DNA from: Ectocarpus siliculosus
Taxonomy: Eukaryota > Sar > Phaeophyceae > Ectocarpales > Ectocarpaceae
Assembly (NCBI GenBank): GCA_000310025.1
Contig: FN648760.1
Coordinates: 4,630-49,386, forward strand
Reading direction: 5' to 3'
DNA length: 44,757 nucleotides
Shown here: positions 1-10,900 of the stretch, piece after piece
Layout: each line of letters starts with the position of its first letter
How positions within the stretch are numbered: position 1 is the first letter of the stretch
The notes under the pieces: model-generated
The model's input: only the letters and a program-made list of their open reading frames with translations
Databases searched by the model: none
Told to the model about the DNA's origin: nothing
Position numbers and translations under genes: made by a program

Positions 1-3000
1 TGTATACATCTATTGTGCACTCCGTCTGCGCTAGTTGAATAATTAATAATGACCTTGACTCCATGTGCCTACCACGTACGATGTTCGAGAAGGTATCTCG
101 TGCACCAGCAGTCACATCAATAACATGCGGTTCTTGTCTTTCCTTCTTCACGGTCTGGCGTGACCAACTATGTACCCTGGATGCCTTTGCGATATGGGAG
201 TGGATGGCACAATGCCCCAACACAAAAAATCTAGCAGGTCGCACACGGACACAGGGCCACACCACATGCCCATGCCCAAGCAGCGGCACCCAAAAGGGGC
301 GATGTTTACAATGCGACGCACGGTGCCGGCAATGAACTAAATACCCAACTCACCGGGACCAACGCTGTGACCCGCACACTCTTCAAGTGGACATACTCCT
401 TGCCGCACTTGGGGCATACCGCCTCGAGACTCGCAATCTCGGCGTCCGCCTCCATTTTGCCACGCTCTCCATCTTCCGACAGGGCTGCAAGGACGTGGAC
501 CGGGTATTTGATGCTGCCGAACATCCTAAGCAGCTGTTCTACCTTTGCTACAAACCCCGGCGCATTACGCTTGTACTCCGCCGCCCCTGAACCGATGCCC
601 TCATCGCCTGAATCTTCGTCGCTCCCGCCGTCTAAGTTGAGGGGGGAGCTGCTTCCACAACCACTGCCCATGACACCCAACCCAACGATATGCGTATGCA
701 CGCATTTGCCGCTAGAGCCTTTCTTGGACGAGGTGCACCCCGTCCCCCCATTCGCCTATGATCATAGCCAAGTGACGGGCGCCAGGGGGTAGATAGTTGG
801 TGGGACACAGGTTTGTTGCGTGAAAACAGTCAATGCTACGTGCTATGATGTACACCATCTTGAAAGCACCGAAAGTATCATTCGCTGCTACTTTGCCTTT
901 CCGACCAGCTATCCTCAGGGGAAAATACTGTACGTCAGGTAAACCACGATATTTACCATCCGAGCTAGACAACACAGGCACCGATATTGCTGGCGTGGTT
1001 TGCACAACGAATTTCAAGGTTGGGGCGGGAAAACATACACAGCAGAAGCGCTCTAGAGCTCCGAATAAAAAATAGTCATGCATCGGCAGTAGTAGACTAT
1101 CACCTTGCACTGGATCTGCTTCCTTTCAGTGGTCCGCCTTCTCGTTGATGGCGCTTTCTTCGACCCGGGTGGTTGCGGGAAATCCGTCTCGACGTGTGCC
1201 CAGCTGCCAGGAATAGACCGATGACCCGGATGGTACACAACATACGTCTGAGTCTCGCCTAAGCGCATCAACAGCGGCACCCCATGCTCCTCTGCAGTCG
1301 CTGCCATCCTTAGAATGGTGTCAAAGCTACCCTGAGTCAAAACCATGAGTCAAAACCATCTGGGTTATCGCTGCATCCCCAACGCTTTCGATCCCTTTCC
1401 CATCCTTGCCAAAGACAACCGGCTCTGCTTCAGGAATATCCGCCTTCGGAGTGGTCCCATCTCCGAGAATGACGTCAGCGTGCTCACATTGGCCCGCTGC
1501 AACCTGCTCGGCGTTTGGCGCGTGCTCGGGTTCCGCTTGCACACTGCAAAACCAAACGAAAGCAACCGTGAAAGTGACAGTGCATCGTCAGAAAAAAATA
1601 TATATGCCGATTAATTTCTGATAAATTTAGCGAGCAGCAACTGTCGAAAAATAAAATGAGAATGCAGAACGGCCGGGCCCCTACCTGTGCCCTGCAAATG
1701 TCTTTCTTTTCCAAACGAGTTATACAAGCGTTGGGTTGCAACAATAACGTGTAGTTTCGATCGGAGATTTGCCGGTGAGAAGGAAGAGTATCGAACACCA
1801 CACAAGCACTGTTGTTTCGTGACATCCCCCAACTACTACATCGACTCACTTGTGGCATCGGTTATCGCAGCAGTTCACGATGCAGCTTGCAGGCGCACCA
1901 GGTTGCTCGGCGGTGACGTCGGTGATGACCATGACACGGTCGCCGCGGGCGGTAGTGGAGACCGAAAACAGTGCCTTTTGTCTATCTCTAGAGTTGCGCG
2001 CCGCCACCGTGAGAGGCAGACGGAGCTTGAAAGCGCTGGTTCGAGCCTGGCGGTGAATCACTCGGGACACGCTACTCCCGTGGATGTGGCCGGCTTGACC
2101 TCGTTGGGATGCCGCTCGCTTATCAGCTTTGTTCTTCTTGCACCTGTATGAGTACGAAGCATGTGATGGTGGGAAGAATAGAGGGGGGGGAAAATGAGTA
2201 TACGTACAGCACGCACGCTGAGAGCAGGTCGTATTGTGGACGCTCCGGTCTTGGTCGCACTGCGAGAGGGTGAAGACCTAACAAACACCGATGGTCAAGC
2301 AACCAGAAAAGTTGGAGTCGATACAGATCACCAGCAACATTCCCGGAGTAACTAGGTGAAAACAGGTGACAGCCTACCAGGCTGCGCGAGCGCTGTGGAA
2401 GTCAAGATATTGTTGCATATTCCTCTCAAACAAACCACATGGGTGGCATCGAATCGGGTGACACCCACGTGTGCGAGAAGCATCCGAGAACTCGATTTGG
2501 CACATCACTCTTGGTCATATAATTAAAGAGAATTGCAATTGAACAAAGAAACTGAACAGCGGAAAACGATATTGGGTACTCACGCGTGACACAGACATGC
2601 CGACTTCGTCTTCGTATCGCAGAAGCAGCAAATGAAGCGATCCTTGGTAAGGTCGACCAGCCCATGGTCGACGTGGCAATGCCATCGTTTGAGACACCCA
2701 CGACAAATCGAAGTAACTGTCTTGCTTTTCGAACAGCACCAGCTGCGCTTCGCCAACGTAGCATTAGCAGGCACGATGACAGGGACGGGCTTTCCGCTGG
2801 AGGCATCCTTTGCTCCCCCCCCCCCCCCCCCGTCTTCCTCCTCATGACCGCCTGTCCCTGAGCCATGGGGGGCGCCCTGCTGCAAAACCAGAAGTAAACC
2901 ATGGGCGTTCAGGGGGTCACCGACGAAGCCCCCTGCCGTCCTCTGCTGCACAGGCAACGGCAGCGGCGGAAGTGGGTGAAGTACCCCTCTATCCCGCTGC

Positions 3001-3114
3001 GGCTGTAAAACCGCCCCGCCAGCTGCGCCCTGGTGCGCCATCAAAAGCCGTGGCGGCGGCCGGGGCGGCGGCCATACCCCTCCCAAACAACCGGGGGCTG
3101 AAAACTGTTGCTGT

Positions 3115-3153
<39 letters not shown>

Positions 3154-3907
3154 GGTCGCCACCGCACTTTGTTGGCTAGGCGCTGCCATGGTGGGAAAAT
3201 TGCTCCAAGTTGGGGTGAGCGTTTATAATTTAACTGCGCTACTCCCTCTACCTCCGAATGTAGTATTATAGTGGTGCACTCGGCCCGTGCGTACCGGTAG
3301 AGCAGTATCCCGGTCCCGTATGTACCCCAATGGCAGACGAAAGGGGCGTATGTGGTTCCGCGAATTCGAAACCATCACCTGATAGCTCCCCTGGCGTCCC
3401 CAAGGCCTCCGATGCTTGGGACATCTGCACAGCTGTAGCAAGGAACGAGTGCAGCACCCTGCCGCGACGTTCACCGGCCCCGAAGCCCTCGCATGAATTT
3501 CTTGCATCTCGTCCCAAACTCCCCCGGGATGATGGGCTTTGCGACGCGTGGCGTTTCGCTGGTGGTGATTCACGTCCACTCACACTTCTGCAAGCCTCTC
3601 CGATAGCCGCAGGAGTGTCGCAAGGAAATGTGTTCGCGACGGTGGCTACACCGCCAGGCGCGCCGCTGACCGACAGATGGGAATTGCCCGACGGCTCGCT
3701 ACCGGAAGAGGTCGCTGTCCGTTCTCGAGGAGGGTTTTGCTGCAAGAAGTTGGAACTCTCTCCAGTGTTCGCGCATGGGGCTGCGGGCAAGGGGTGCGAC
3801 AACGGCTTGTGCTGGCGACCAGCCGCACCATCCACGCAGTCATCCGCGCCTGCATCATGATCAGCATCATGATGCGCGCCGCCAGCAGAGCCCGTGCTCG
3901 GCAGCAT
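1..3907 (-). CDS. Unrecognised multi-exon gene: polyQ tract plus Cys/His-rich module (3' end outside window)
   Basis: I do not recognise this protein. Seven minus-strand exons fit: 3907-3379, 3166-2584, 2143-1850, 1543-1104, 1050-856, 755-354 and 154 to the window edge. Several junctions have strong signals, e.g. donors GTGAGT after 2584, 1850 and 354, and a pyrimidine-rich acceptor before 2143. An in-frame stop lies just upstream of the ATG at 3907. The predicted protein is about 860 residues or more: a Ser/Gly/Ala-rich N-terminus, 16 glutamines, then a Cys/His-rich stretch at the end of exon 2 (WCCSKSK, ICRGCLKRWHCH, FICCFC, CLCHACKK) that probably binds zinc. Exon 5 starts RFCCVC and exon 6 has CPKCGKEY. 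Phases agree at every junction only if a 13-bp duplication in exon 4 is discounted. As read, this allele is frameshifted. The exon 2 acceptor (AAAG) is the weakest; a better AG nearby would give a polyalanine frame that stops early. Function unknown; a nuclear role is a guess from composition. Confidence 0.6.
1334..1359. repeat. 13-bp tandem duplication that shifts the frame of exon 4
   Basis: The 13-mer GAGTCAAAACCAT occurs twice back to back (1334-1346 and 1347-1359). On the minus strand the upstream frame reads through QMVLTHGFDSG and stops, while the downstream frame resumes at MVLTQGSFDTILRMAATAEE. With one copy removed the two open frames join, and the phase into the next exon becomes zero as required. 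This could be a real loss-of-function allele, a polymorphism, or an assembly error. Confidence 0.8.
3105..3152 (-). repeat. CAG/CAA trinucleotide tract (16 Gln)
   Basis: Sixteen consecutive CAG/CAA codons on the minus strand, mostly CAG with three CAA interruptions, inside exon 2 of the leftmost gene. Read one frame over, the same tract would be polyalanine, so the exact splice acceptor decides which homopolymer is made. Confidence 0.85.
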
Positions 3908-4874
3908 GCCGCTCACCTCCTTGCATCAACGACTGACCGCTGCTGTGGTGGCCAACGGTGGAAGCCACGCTATGCAATGCCTCCCTCTAGAGGCTACGTG
4001 TCGATAAGGTAGCACGGCCGCCCTGTCCGTCCTTCACAGCACGCGCACCTCGTGCGCGGCGTGCGGAGAAATGTAGCTAGCTACAGCGCCGGGGTTTCCC
4101 CACCCCAGGAGAGCTTTGTGAATAGAACCAAAAAGAGGTTCACCGAGGGAGCGCGCGCACGCGCATCTCCAACCAATGAGGAGACAGTAAATTTAGAAGT
4201 AAAGATCCCTTCGCACGGATGGTAAAATGTACTGCAAGAGTCTCTCAGCGAAGTTGTGTTTTTTTAATTTTTTGGAAGAGTATGCACCGGGCGATTCTTG
4301 AGCGGTTTGGTTCACTACACTTATTACTCCTATTATGAGTAAAACTCTTACGGAAGGTATGCATTTTTCTGGAAAACACAGAATCAGGTAGAAATTCCCA
4401 GGCCAACGGAGAGCAGCTGCGACTTTTGACATCAACCCTGACAGTCGCGAAAAGGAAAAACACTGGTTTTGACTCGACAGACCACCAACTGACGGTTGGT
4501 TCCATTCGAACCACCACACACGACAGACATCAACCGCTGCTTATGTCTTCGGATCGGGAGGGGCACACACACACACACCTACCTGCTCTGTTGAGCAGCA
4601 CCACATGATCAGCACACAACAAGCAGATAGGCAACGCCGGTTATTGTCTACTTTTAATATAAGAGCATGAAGCAGCAGAGATAAAGATACAGCAGTCGCT
4701 ATCGCTACAACGAGCGACAGCTGATTGATGTAACTGTCGTCAGACTTGTGCGTCCACGGGAGGAAGTAGTGCGTGTGATTGCGAGGGGCACCTCAGGCGG
4801 AAGAGAGCCGTTTTTTTTTCTTCTTGTTTGCAAATGATTTGGTGTGCATCTGCTGATGCTGGGGACTTCATTGG
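3908..4874. other. Intergenic, no gene recognised
   Basis: No ORF here has convincing composition or splice support. It should hold the promoter and 5' UTR of the minus-strand gene starting at 3907. A short CA microsatellite lies near 4564-4578 and a poly-T run near 4811. Confidence 0.5.
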
Positions 4875-5350
4875 TTACCCGCGACGGCGCTGAAGACGCG
4901 CATGTCCGCGTACTTCACCCTCGTGCTCTGTGCTAACTCCCCAAGCCTCTTCCTTCAGCCTAGCCTTCATCGTCGACGAGTTTCCAAGGTTGCCTATTCT
5001 GCTGAAACTCATGGGCTCCACAAGAAGTCTCTTCGCCCTACTGAGACAGACGAAAGTAAGCCCCGTGCAGGCCTCCTTGGGCCCAGTCTATGACGGCCTT
5101 GACTAAAGTCTGCCCCTGTGACTTGTGTGTCGCCTTGGAGCTCGGCGGGCTCGCTCCCAGGATCCATATTGTGGTCGGAGGAGAACACCTTCGGGCTGTT
5201 CTTGTCCTTCGCGCCGTGGGCAACTGTATCGACAAAGGGGGGGCGGCAAGTGGTGGGGTAGAAGGGTAGGGTGACCAGATTGACCAAAAACAGCTGTAGC
5301 ATATGGGGAACAGGGGCATCTCTAAGGACGGACGACGCGAATTCGATCCC
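4875..5350 (-). pseudogene. Decayed Pif1-like SF1 helicase fragment
   Basis: The minus strand encodes ATHKSQGQTLVKAVID followed by GAYFRLSQ. This matches the C-terminal helicase motifs of Pif1/RecD2-type superfamily 1 enzymes (family pattern T-x-HKSQGQTL then YVALSR). A second frame takes over at VCLSRAKRLLVEPM, which fits the expected SRAK/SRVR motif, so at least one frameshift separates them. The preceding residues (LVTLPFYPTTC) lie in yet another frame. Walker A and the N-terminal half are absent. Such helicases in algal genomes come from Helitron-like elements or cellular Pif1 paralogues; the fragment cannot tell which. No intact gene. Confidence 0.6.
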
Positions 5351-5380
5351 CATCGAATGCGTATGACTTTTTTTTTCATT

Positions 5381-7917
5381 TTTCTTTTCCCGGGTGTGTG
5401 TTATCCTCCGTACATATTTCGCTGGATATGCACTCGCACCTGGCCTCTAGTCGATTGTTGTTTCTCCCGCCGGCGGCTCGCAGCGTCTCTTTCACGGTTA
5501 GCTGCCAGCTGCTGTGGTGTCTGCTGCTGGCGGCTCGCAGCGTCTCTCTCTCGGTGAGGCACCCGCTGTTCTAGTGTCGGTTGCCCTCGCTGCCGTTTAG
5601 TGGCGGCTCTCTACCGGCCTCTGCCGGTACGCCCGCAGCCTGTGTGTATGAGAGAGAGAGCTCACAGCAGCCACACCCTCTATTTGGCTGTCCGCTCTTG
5701 TCGCCCGCTGTGCCCGCTGTGGGTGTGTTCTGCAACTCCAATCTGTAGTGTACTCCGAAGAAAGAAAAACGTGCGGTCTGCTGACCCCTCTTTAAAATCA
5801 AGTGATGTAGTCTAAGACCTAGATAACGTGCAATTGGTGCAGCGCGCGCGCAATAACACCTGCACAACGAACTCGAACCCAAATCCCAGCCAAACAATTC
5901 CACAAATCCAGCGGGCCATACGATTCCGTGGTATGTGCGACTTGAAATCGCGGATTTCCGGCAAATAACAGCGCCCCATAAGGGTTGGTATGTCCTGTCG
6001 GCCTCACTATAACGGACATCCCAGGAACTGCAGACCTTCTGTAAGAGTTGGTCTAATGAAGCGCACACAAAAGAACCGGGCATGTATATAAAAAAGCGGT
6101 TAAGTAGCTGGGTACACGGCTACCAGTATGTGGCACCGTCAAAAGAGCCTTGCTGACTCAATGTTCGCTTTCACCCTGCGTGTCCCGAAATAGCCCGTGG
6201 TGTACCCTGCCTCGGGCTACTTTTCTCCCAAGAATTGTACCCTGGTCTGACTGAAAATGGAATCATTTCATCAGCCATTGCCTCCGCAGGAATTCATTTC
6301 TGCTCCAACCATAGGATAAAATGAACTAGTCCCGCTTGACACCAACATGATTGGGTGCGTTGTGTCGCCTCCTCTTGAATGTGTAACATTGTCTCAAAGT
6401 TTTGGAGGTGCGTCCAACCAAGATTTGATTTTCGTGGAATGACACTAGTAGGTAGGTTCATGAGCATTTCTCGACGCCCTCCTTTTCTCTTTCGCAATTG
6501 ATGTATGCATATATGACGCTATGCTTATGCACAATATCTTGGAGGTTAGAGGTATTTGGACCACTTTCGTCCACTCCTGCAGGCTGAATCCGAGTGCCAT
6601 CAGCGGTTTATGGCGGCTTATCGTGTACCTGGTAACACTTGCACGTAATTCAGCCCAGTTTTGGATAAGTTTGGTAGACTTTAGGATGGTGTCACACCGG
6701 CGTGAAAGTTGCCTCGTGAGAGCTGCCAATCCCGCCTGATGCACAACGACACGACCCCAATTCAGATGTGATAGCGCAGCACTCCTTCGGTTCAGAGCGC
6801 ATTCACCCCTATGGGTCTAGCTCTTTTTTTTTTGCGGGCAGTAAATAAAAGGGAGGAGAGGGTGCGGGGAGAGAGACAGAAGTACAGCAGAAAGAGACGA
6901 GTGTACTTCTGTAGACGCAACAGCTATCTCCACCCATAGCCCATTAGGGTTGCCCGCGACAGGACGGTGGGCACAGGCAGGGTCATAGAAGGGTTGATGC
7001 GTGGTCGCGGTGCGGCCGGTAGGGCAGGTTAGGCTTGTAGACCTCGAACAAGATCACTCGCCAAGCCGCCTAAACTACTCTATTTTCAGTATATTCAAAT
7101 GATCAGTGAAAATGATCAGATAGAGGGCTTGTAGACCCATAGCTGGTTCTTGTACTGTACTTCTCTGTCCCCTCCCCAATGTGAGCCCTGCTGGCTCACT
7201 ACAGCTCCTGTGACTTTCCCACAATTCCCACAAGCACGCAAGCATACCAGCACACACCTACCGCGCCCTCAAGGTCACCACGTAAGTCGTGTCGGCGTCA
7301 TCGTTCCTCCAACAAAGGCTGCGGACGAGCAGAAATACAGAGGCAGTCAGTCTCCAACGTGGCCGCGTTCTGTATCCAAGAACAAGTTGATCGACGTCGT
7401 TTGCTTCATGATGGGGATATGGAGACACTGCGTGATGGAAGCACGACGCAACGCCGCAATCTATGGCATGAGTATTCCGCACAAGTGCTGCTATGGTTCA
7501 TAATTAACCTGTCTCGAGTCCTCATCGAAGGAGTTGAAGAAGGAAATCCCGGGACTTCCATGGTGTAGACTGAAAGGAGGCAATCTGTGGCGAGCAGGGT
7601 GTTGAACCTTAGATTCCCATCCCGACTGTTTGCTCTACCGTCAACGTGCACGATTTCACATAGACATTCAACGCCGGCGTATCCAACAGACGATGCCGAA
7701 GGCCGCGCGCCGTGTGTGCACAATTTTGTTGAGCTTGTTTTCTACAAAGCCGATACTGGAATCGTACTGTATATTGTGCGCCAAGATGAAATATTTGAGC
7801 AAGCCACGGTCCATACTCGTGGTTATAATATCTGGGAAGTCATGTTTCCTACACATCTGTTCTATACTGAACGAAGAAAATCTCTGCCTCTGTTTTCTTT
7901 CTCCGCGAATGGCGCAG
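5381..7917. other. Upstream region of Sec8; first exon should lie here
   Basis: The first Sec8 exon must lie upstream of 7918 and end in phase 2, but I could not fix it. One weak possibility is ATG AGT ATT CCG CAC AA before a GTGCTG donor near 7466. A strong donor-like GTAAGT at 7282 may end a 5' UTR exon. Minus-strand ORFs at 6294-6497 and 6445-6744 share some protein-like composition across a frame change, but no family is recognisable. Confidence 0.4.
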
Positions 7918-10900
7918 GCCCTTTAATCAGGTGATTGAGATTCTGAGTGTCAGTCTTGATCAAGACAACGACAACGACGAGAGCCCCGACTACGACCGGT
8001 TGGCGGGTAACCCTCTTCACAACAACATCCAGCGACAGCTGCAAGTGTGCAGCGACGTGGTTGAACGCATCACTGTGGAGCACCATGGTAGTCTGAACAG
8101 TTCCGTCCAAGCGATGGGTGGGGTGGCCAGACATTACAATCAGACCCGCGCCAACGTTGGTACCCTCAGAGAGCAACTCCGGGAGTGCAAGCAACTGCTG
8201 CAAAGCGGCTCGAGCCAGACCGACGTTCGGGAACTGTGGCAGCGCAAACTTCAGTATTCCCTTGTTCTACGGCTGCTGAACGCTCTTGATATGATCAAGG
8301 TACGGAGATGGAACTTCCGTGCTGATCCTAACCCCTGTGCATATTCGCGCTTGCTCCGTGCACTCGATCAGGCTTCTGGTGGCGTGCGATGTGGTATTTC
8401 CGGACCTTGTAATGTGTGGTACTTTGAGCGCGTTACCAGCGTGCAGATGCTCCGCGTTCGTTCTCAAAGTGAGGTATGATCGTTTTCGGAAATCTTGTGC
8501 GCTGTTACAGTTCGTGCCCCGTGCCCGCGCAAGAACGAGTGCACAACGTGAGATTAATGAGCGCCTCTCTGCCCCCCCCCCATTCGTGCTACTTGCGTGA
8601 AAGGATGCTCCTGTCAAGTTCGAGCGCTTGGTTCGCCAAAAGAGGTTTGTCGGCGCTGTTGGTCTGTTGAACGAGTCTCTGTTGAACATTTTCAGCGCCG
8701 AGTTGGTCGATGTTCCGGCAGTGGCCAGTGTGCGGGATGAAATGCTTGCGCAAAAGGGAAGGATACTTGATACGTTGGTGGAGGAAATCGCCGACGTGTT
8801 GTTCCTCCGAGCTGCAGCTGCTCAAGTAAGTGCGGCGGACAAAGCGCGTGGAGTCGCCAAGAGTAGGAGGAGAAGGGAGCGAGGTGGAGCGAGCGGAGCG
8901 TCGATGGAAGATTCCACGGGCAATGCCCTGTCTCGCGGGCAGGGCACCGTCGCTGTAGGGGGTGCTGGGGTCCCATCTGATGCTGCCTCGGAGTCTAGTG
9001 CCGGCGGAGGGGATGCTTCAGGAACATTGTGGGCAGGCATCCAAGTGGATGTGACAGATGTGGGAGACCACGAGGAGCAGGCACTTGATGATCCATCGCA
9101 GGAGTTGAGCGTGTACCTGCGGCTACTGGTCGAGGCTGTTCGTCGTCTTAGGTGTCTGGACGACGTCGAAAGATATCTACTGGAGAGACTGCCGAATGAG
9201 GTGTTGACTCTGAGTGCCACACACATGCGCACGTGCGTGGGAAAGCACGACGAGATCAATGTAGCTTCACGCGGGACGGCTTTCAACAGCAAAAGCAAAA
9301 GTGACGGGTTGGGTGCCCGCGGTCAGAATTTGACGCAGTACCTAAGTCTCGTGTTTGACTCGTTCACATCCGTGCTGGCGAACCTGATCCGCCTTGTTCG
9401 ACTGCTCCATGCCGCCCGACTCCGGGACCTCCGCGAGCACGACTCTGGGGCTCCTGTATTCGAGGCAGATGCATCTTACAAGGATTCGCTTGTAGTGGGA
9501 GTATGGCAGCACATCCAGGCGCACCTCGTCGACGTCCTCACGAGACACGTCTCAAGACCAGAAGATGGGGACATGGGCGTAGACACGAACAAGACAGATG
9601 CTGGAGGAGCGCAGAACAGCAGGCTCGGTCCTAGCCCGTCGGGCGTCGAACCGACCAACATCCCTTCGTCCGTCCCGTACTTCCGCCCTCTGAGGCGTCC
9701 CGAGTCATCCTCTACAGGGTTGGCCAGCACAGCCACGGTGATGGAACTGAATAACGTGAGCGCTGCGGACTACTGCAGCTCCCGTGTGCTGGCGGATCCT
9801 TCACCCATGGTCATAATAAGCATATTCCGCCCAACGCTCAAGTTTGTGGAGGCCGAAGAGGTGAGAGTAGGCTATCTCGGTCACTCACTTGCGTTGCCAC
9901 CAGGTGCACTGCGCTCGTGTACTAGGTAGGCAGCTAGCCCCGTTTCGTGTAACCTCGTTTGAACGCATACCCATTTTGCTGTTGTGCCGGGTGGATACTT
10001 TGACCTCGAATTCGATACCTCTGCTACTCGCTTGTGTCCGACGCAGTCTGTCGGGGAACACTATTCCGTCGTGTAACCTCGTTTGAACGCATACCCATTT
10101 TGCTGTTGTGCCGGGTGGATACTTTGACCTCGAATTCGATACCTCTGCTACTCGCTTGTGTCCGACGCAGTCTGTCGGGGAACACTATTCCGTCGGCATT
10201 GTAGTGGGAGCACGGGGCGTATGTGACAAGAGTGTGCCGCGCGTTAATCGATTCCTCATGTTTTCAGGCAATGATCAACGCAATGAAGAAGGGGGTTTTC
10301 GAGTCAGGCCATATCCACCACGAACGAGGCGCTCGCCGAGTATTGCCGGAGGGAGGTGACAGTGATGGAAACAGTCTGTCATCATTCATGCATGCCACGG
10401 CTCGCGATAAGTTGTTGCCTCTACTAGGTACAAACTGCCGGACCATGAATGCCAAGGTGACTAGACATGCTGCCGGAGAAGACCGTGCTCAGTGGTTTGT
10501 TTATTCGTCGTCCTCGTTATGCTTTTGGTAGCCTCATGAATGAGATGCCCATTCGCGCGGTTCTTGATTTCCGTACTCTTGACTATAGATGCCACACGAC
10601 CCTGCACCTCGCTATGCATGGGTATGGATATTTCAGCGGTGTGTCAGTTTTTCTGCTCTACGAATGCTTGATCACATTGTGCTGGGTGCGCCGCATGACT
10701 TTTGTGACTCAACTGCACTGACACATTCCCGTCTAGCACACAACTTTTTCCTGACGCAGAATGGCGCGGAATTCAGAGGACAGGTCCTTTCACATCCGGT
10801 TATCTCCTGGCGAGCATCACAATAGTGTTGGATTTTACGGTATTCCGCGTACTGGGCTACAGAAGTACCTGCTACCGCCCAGGGTATTGTCGTTCAATCA

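Noticed and set aside
5571-6083. 170-codon minus-strand ORF
   Set aside because: Mixed composition, competing frames over the same bases, no splice signals or domain.
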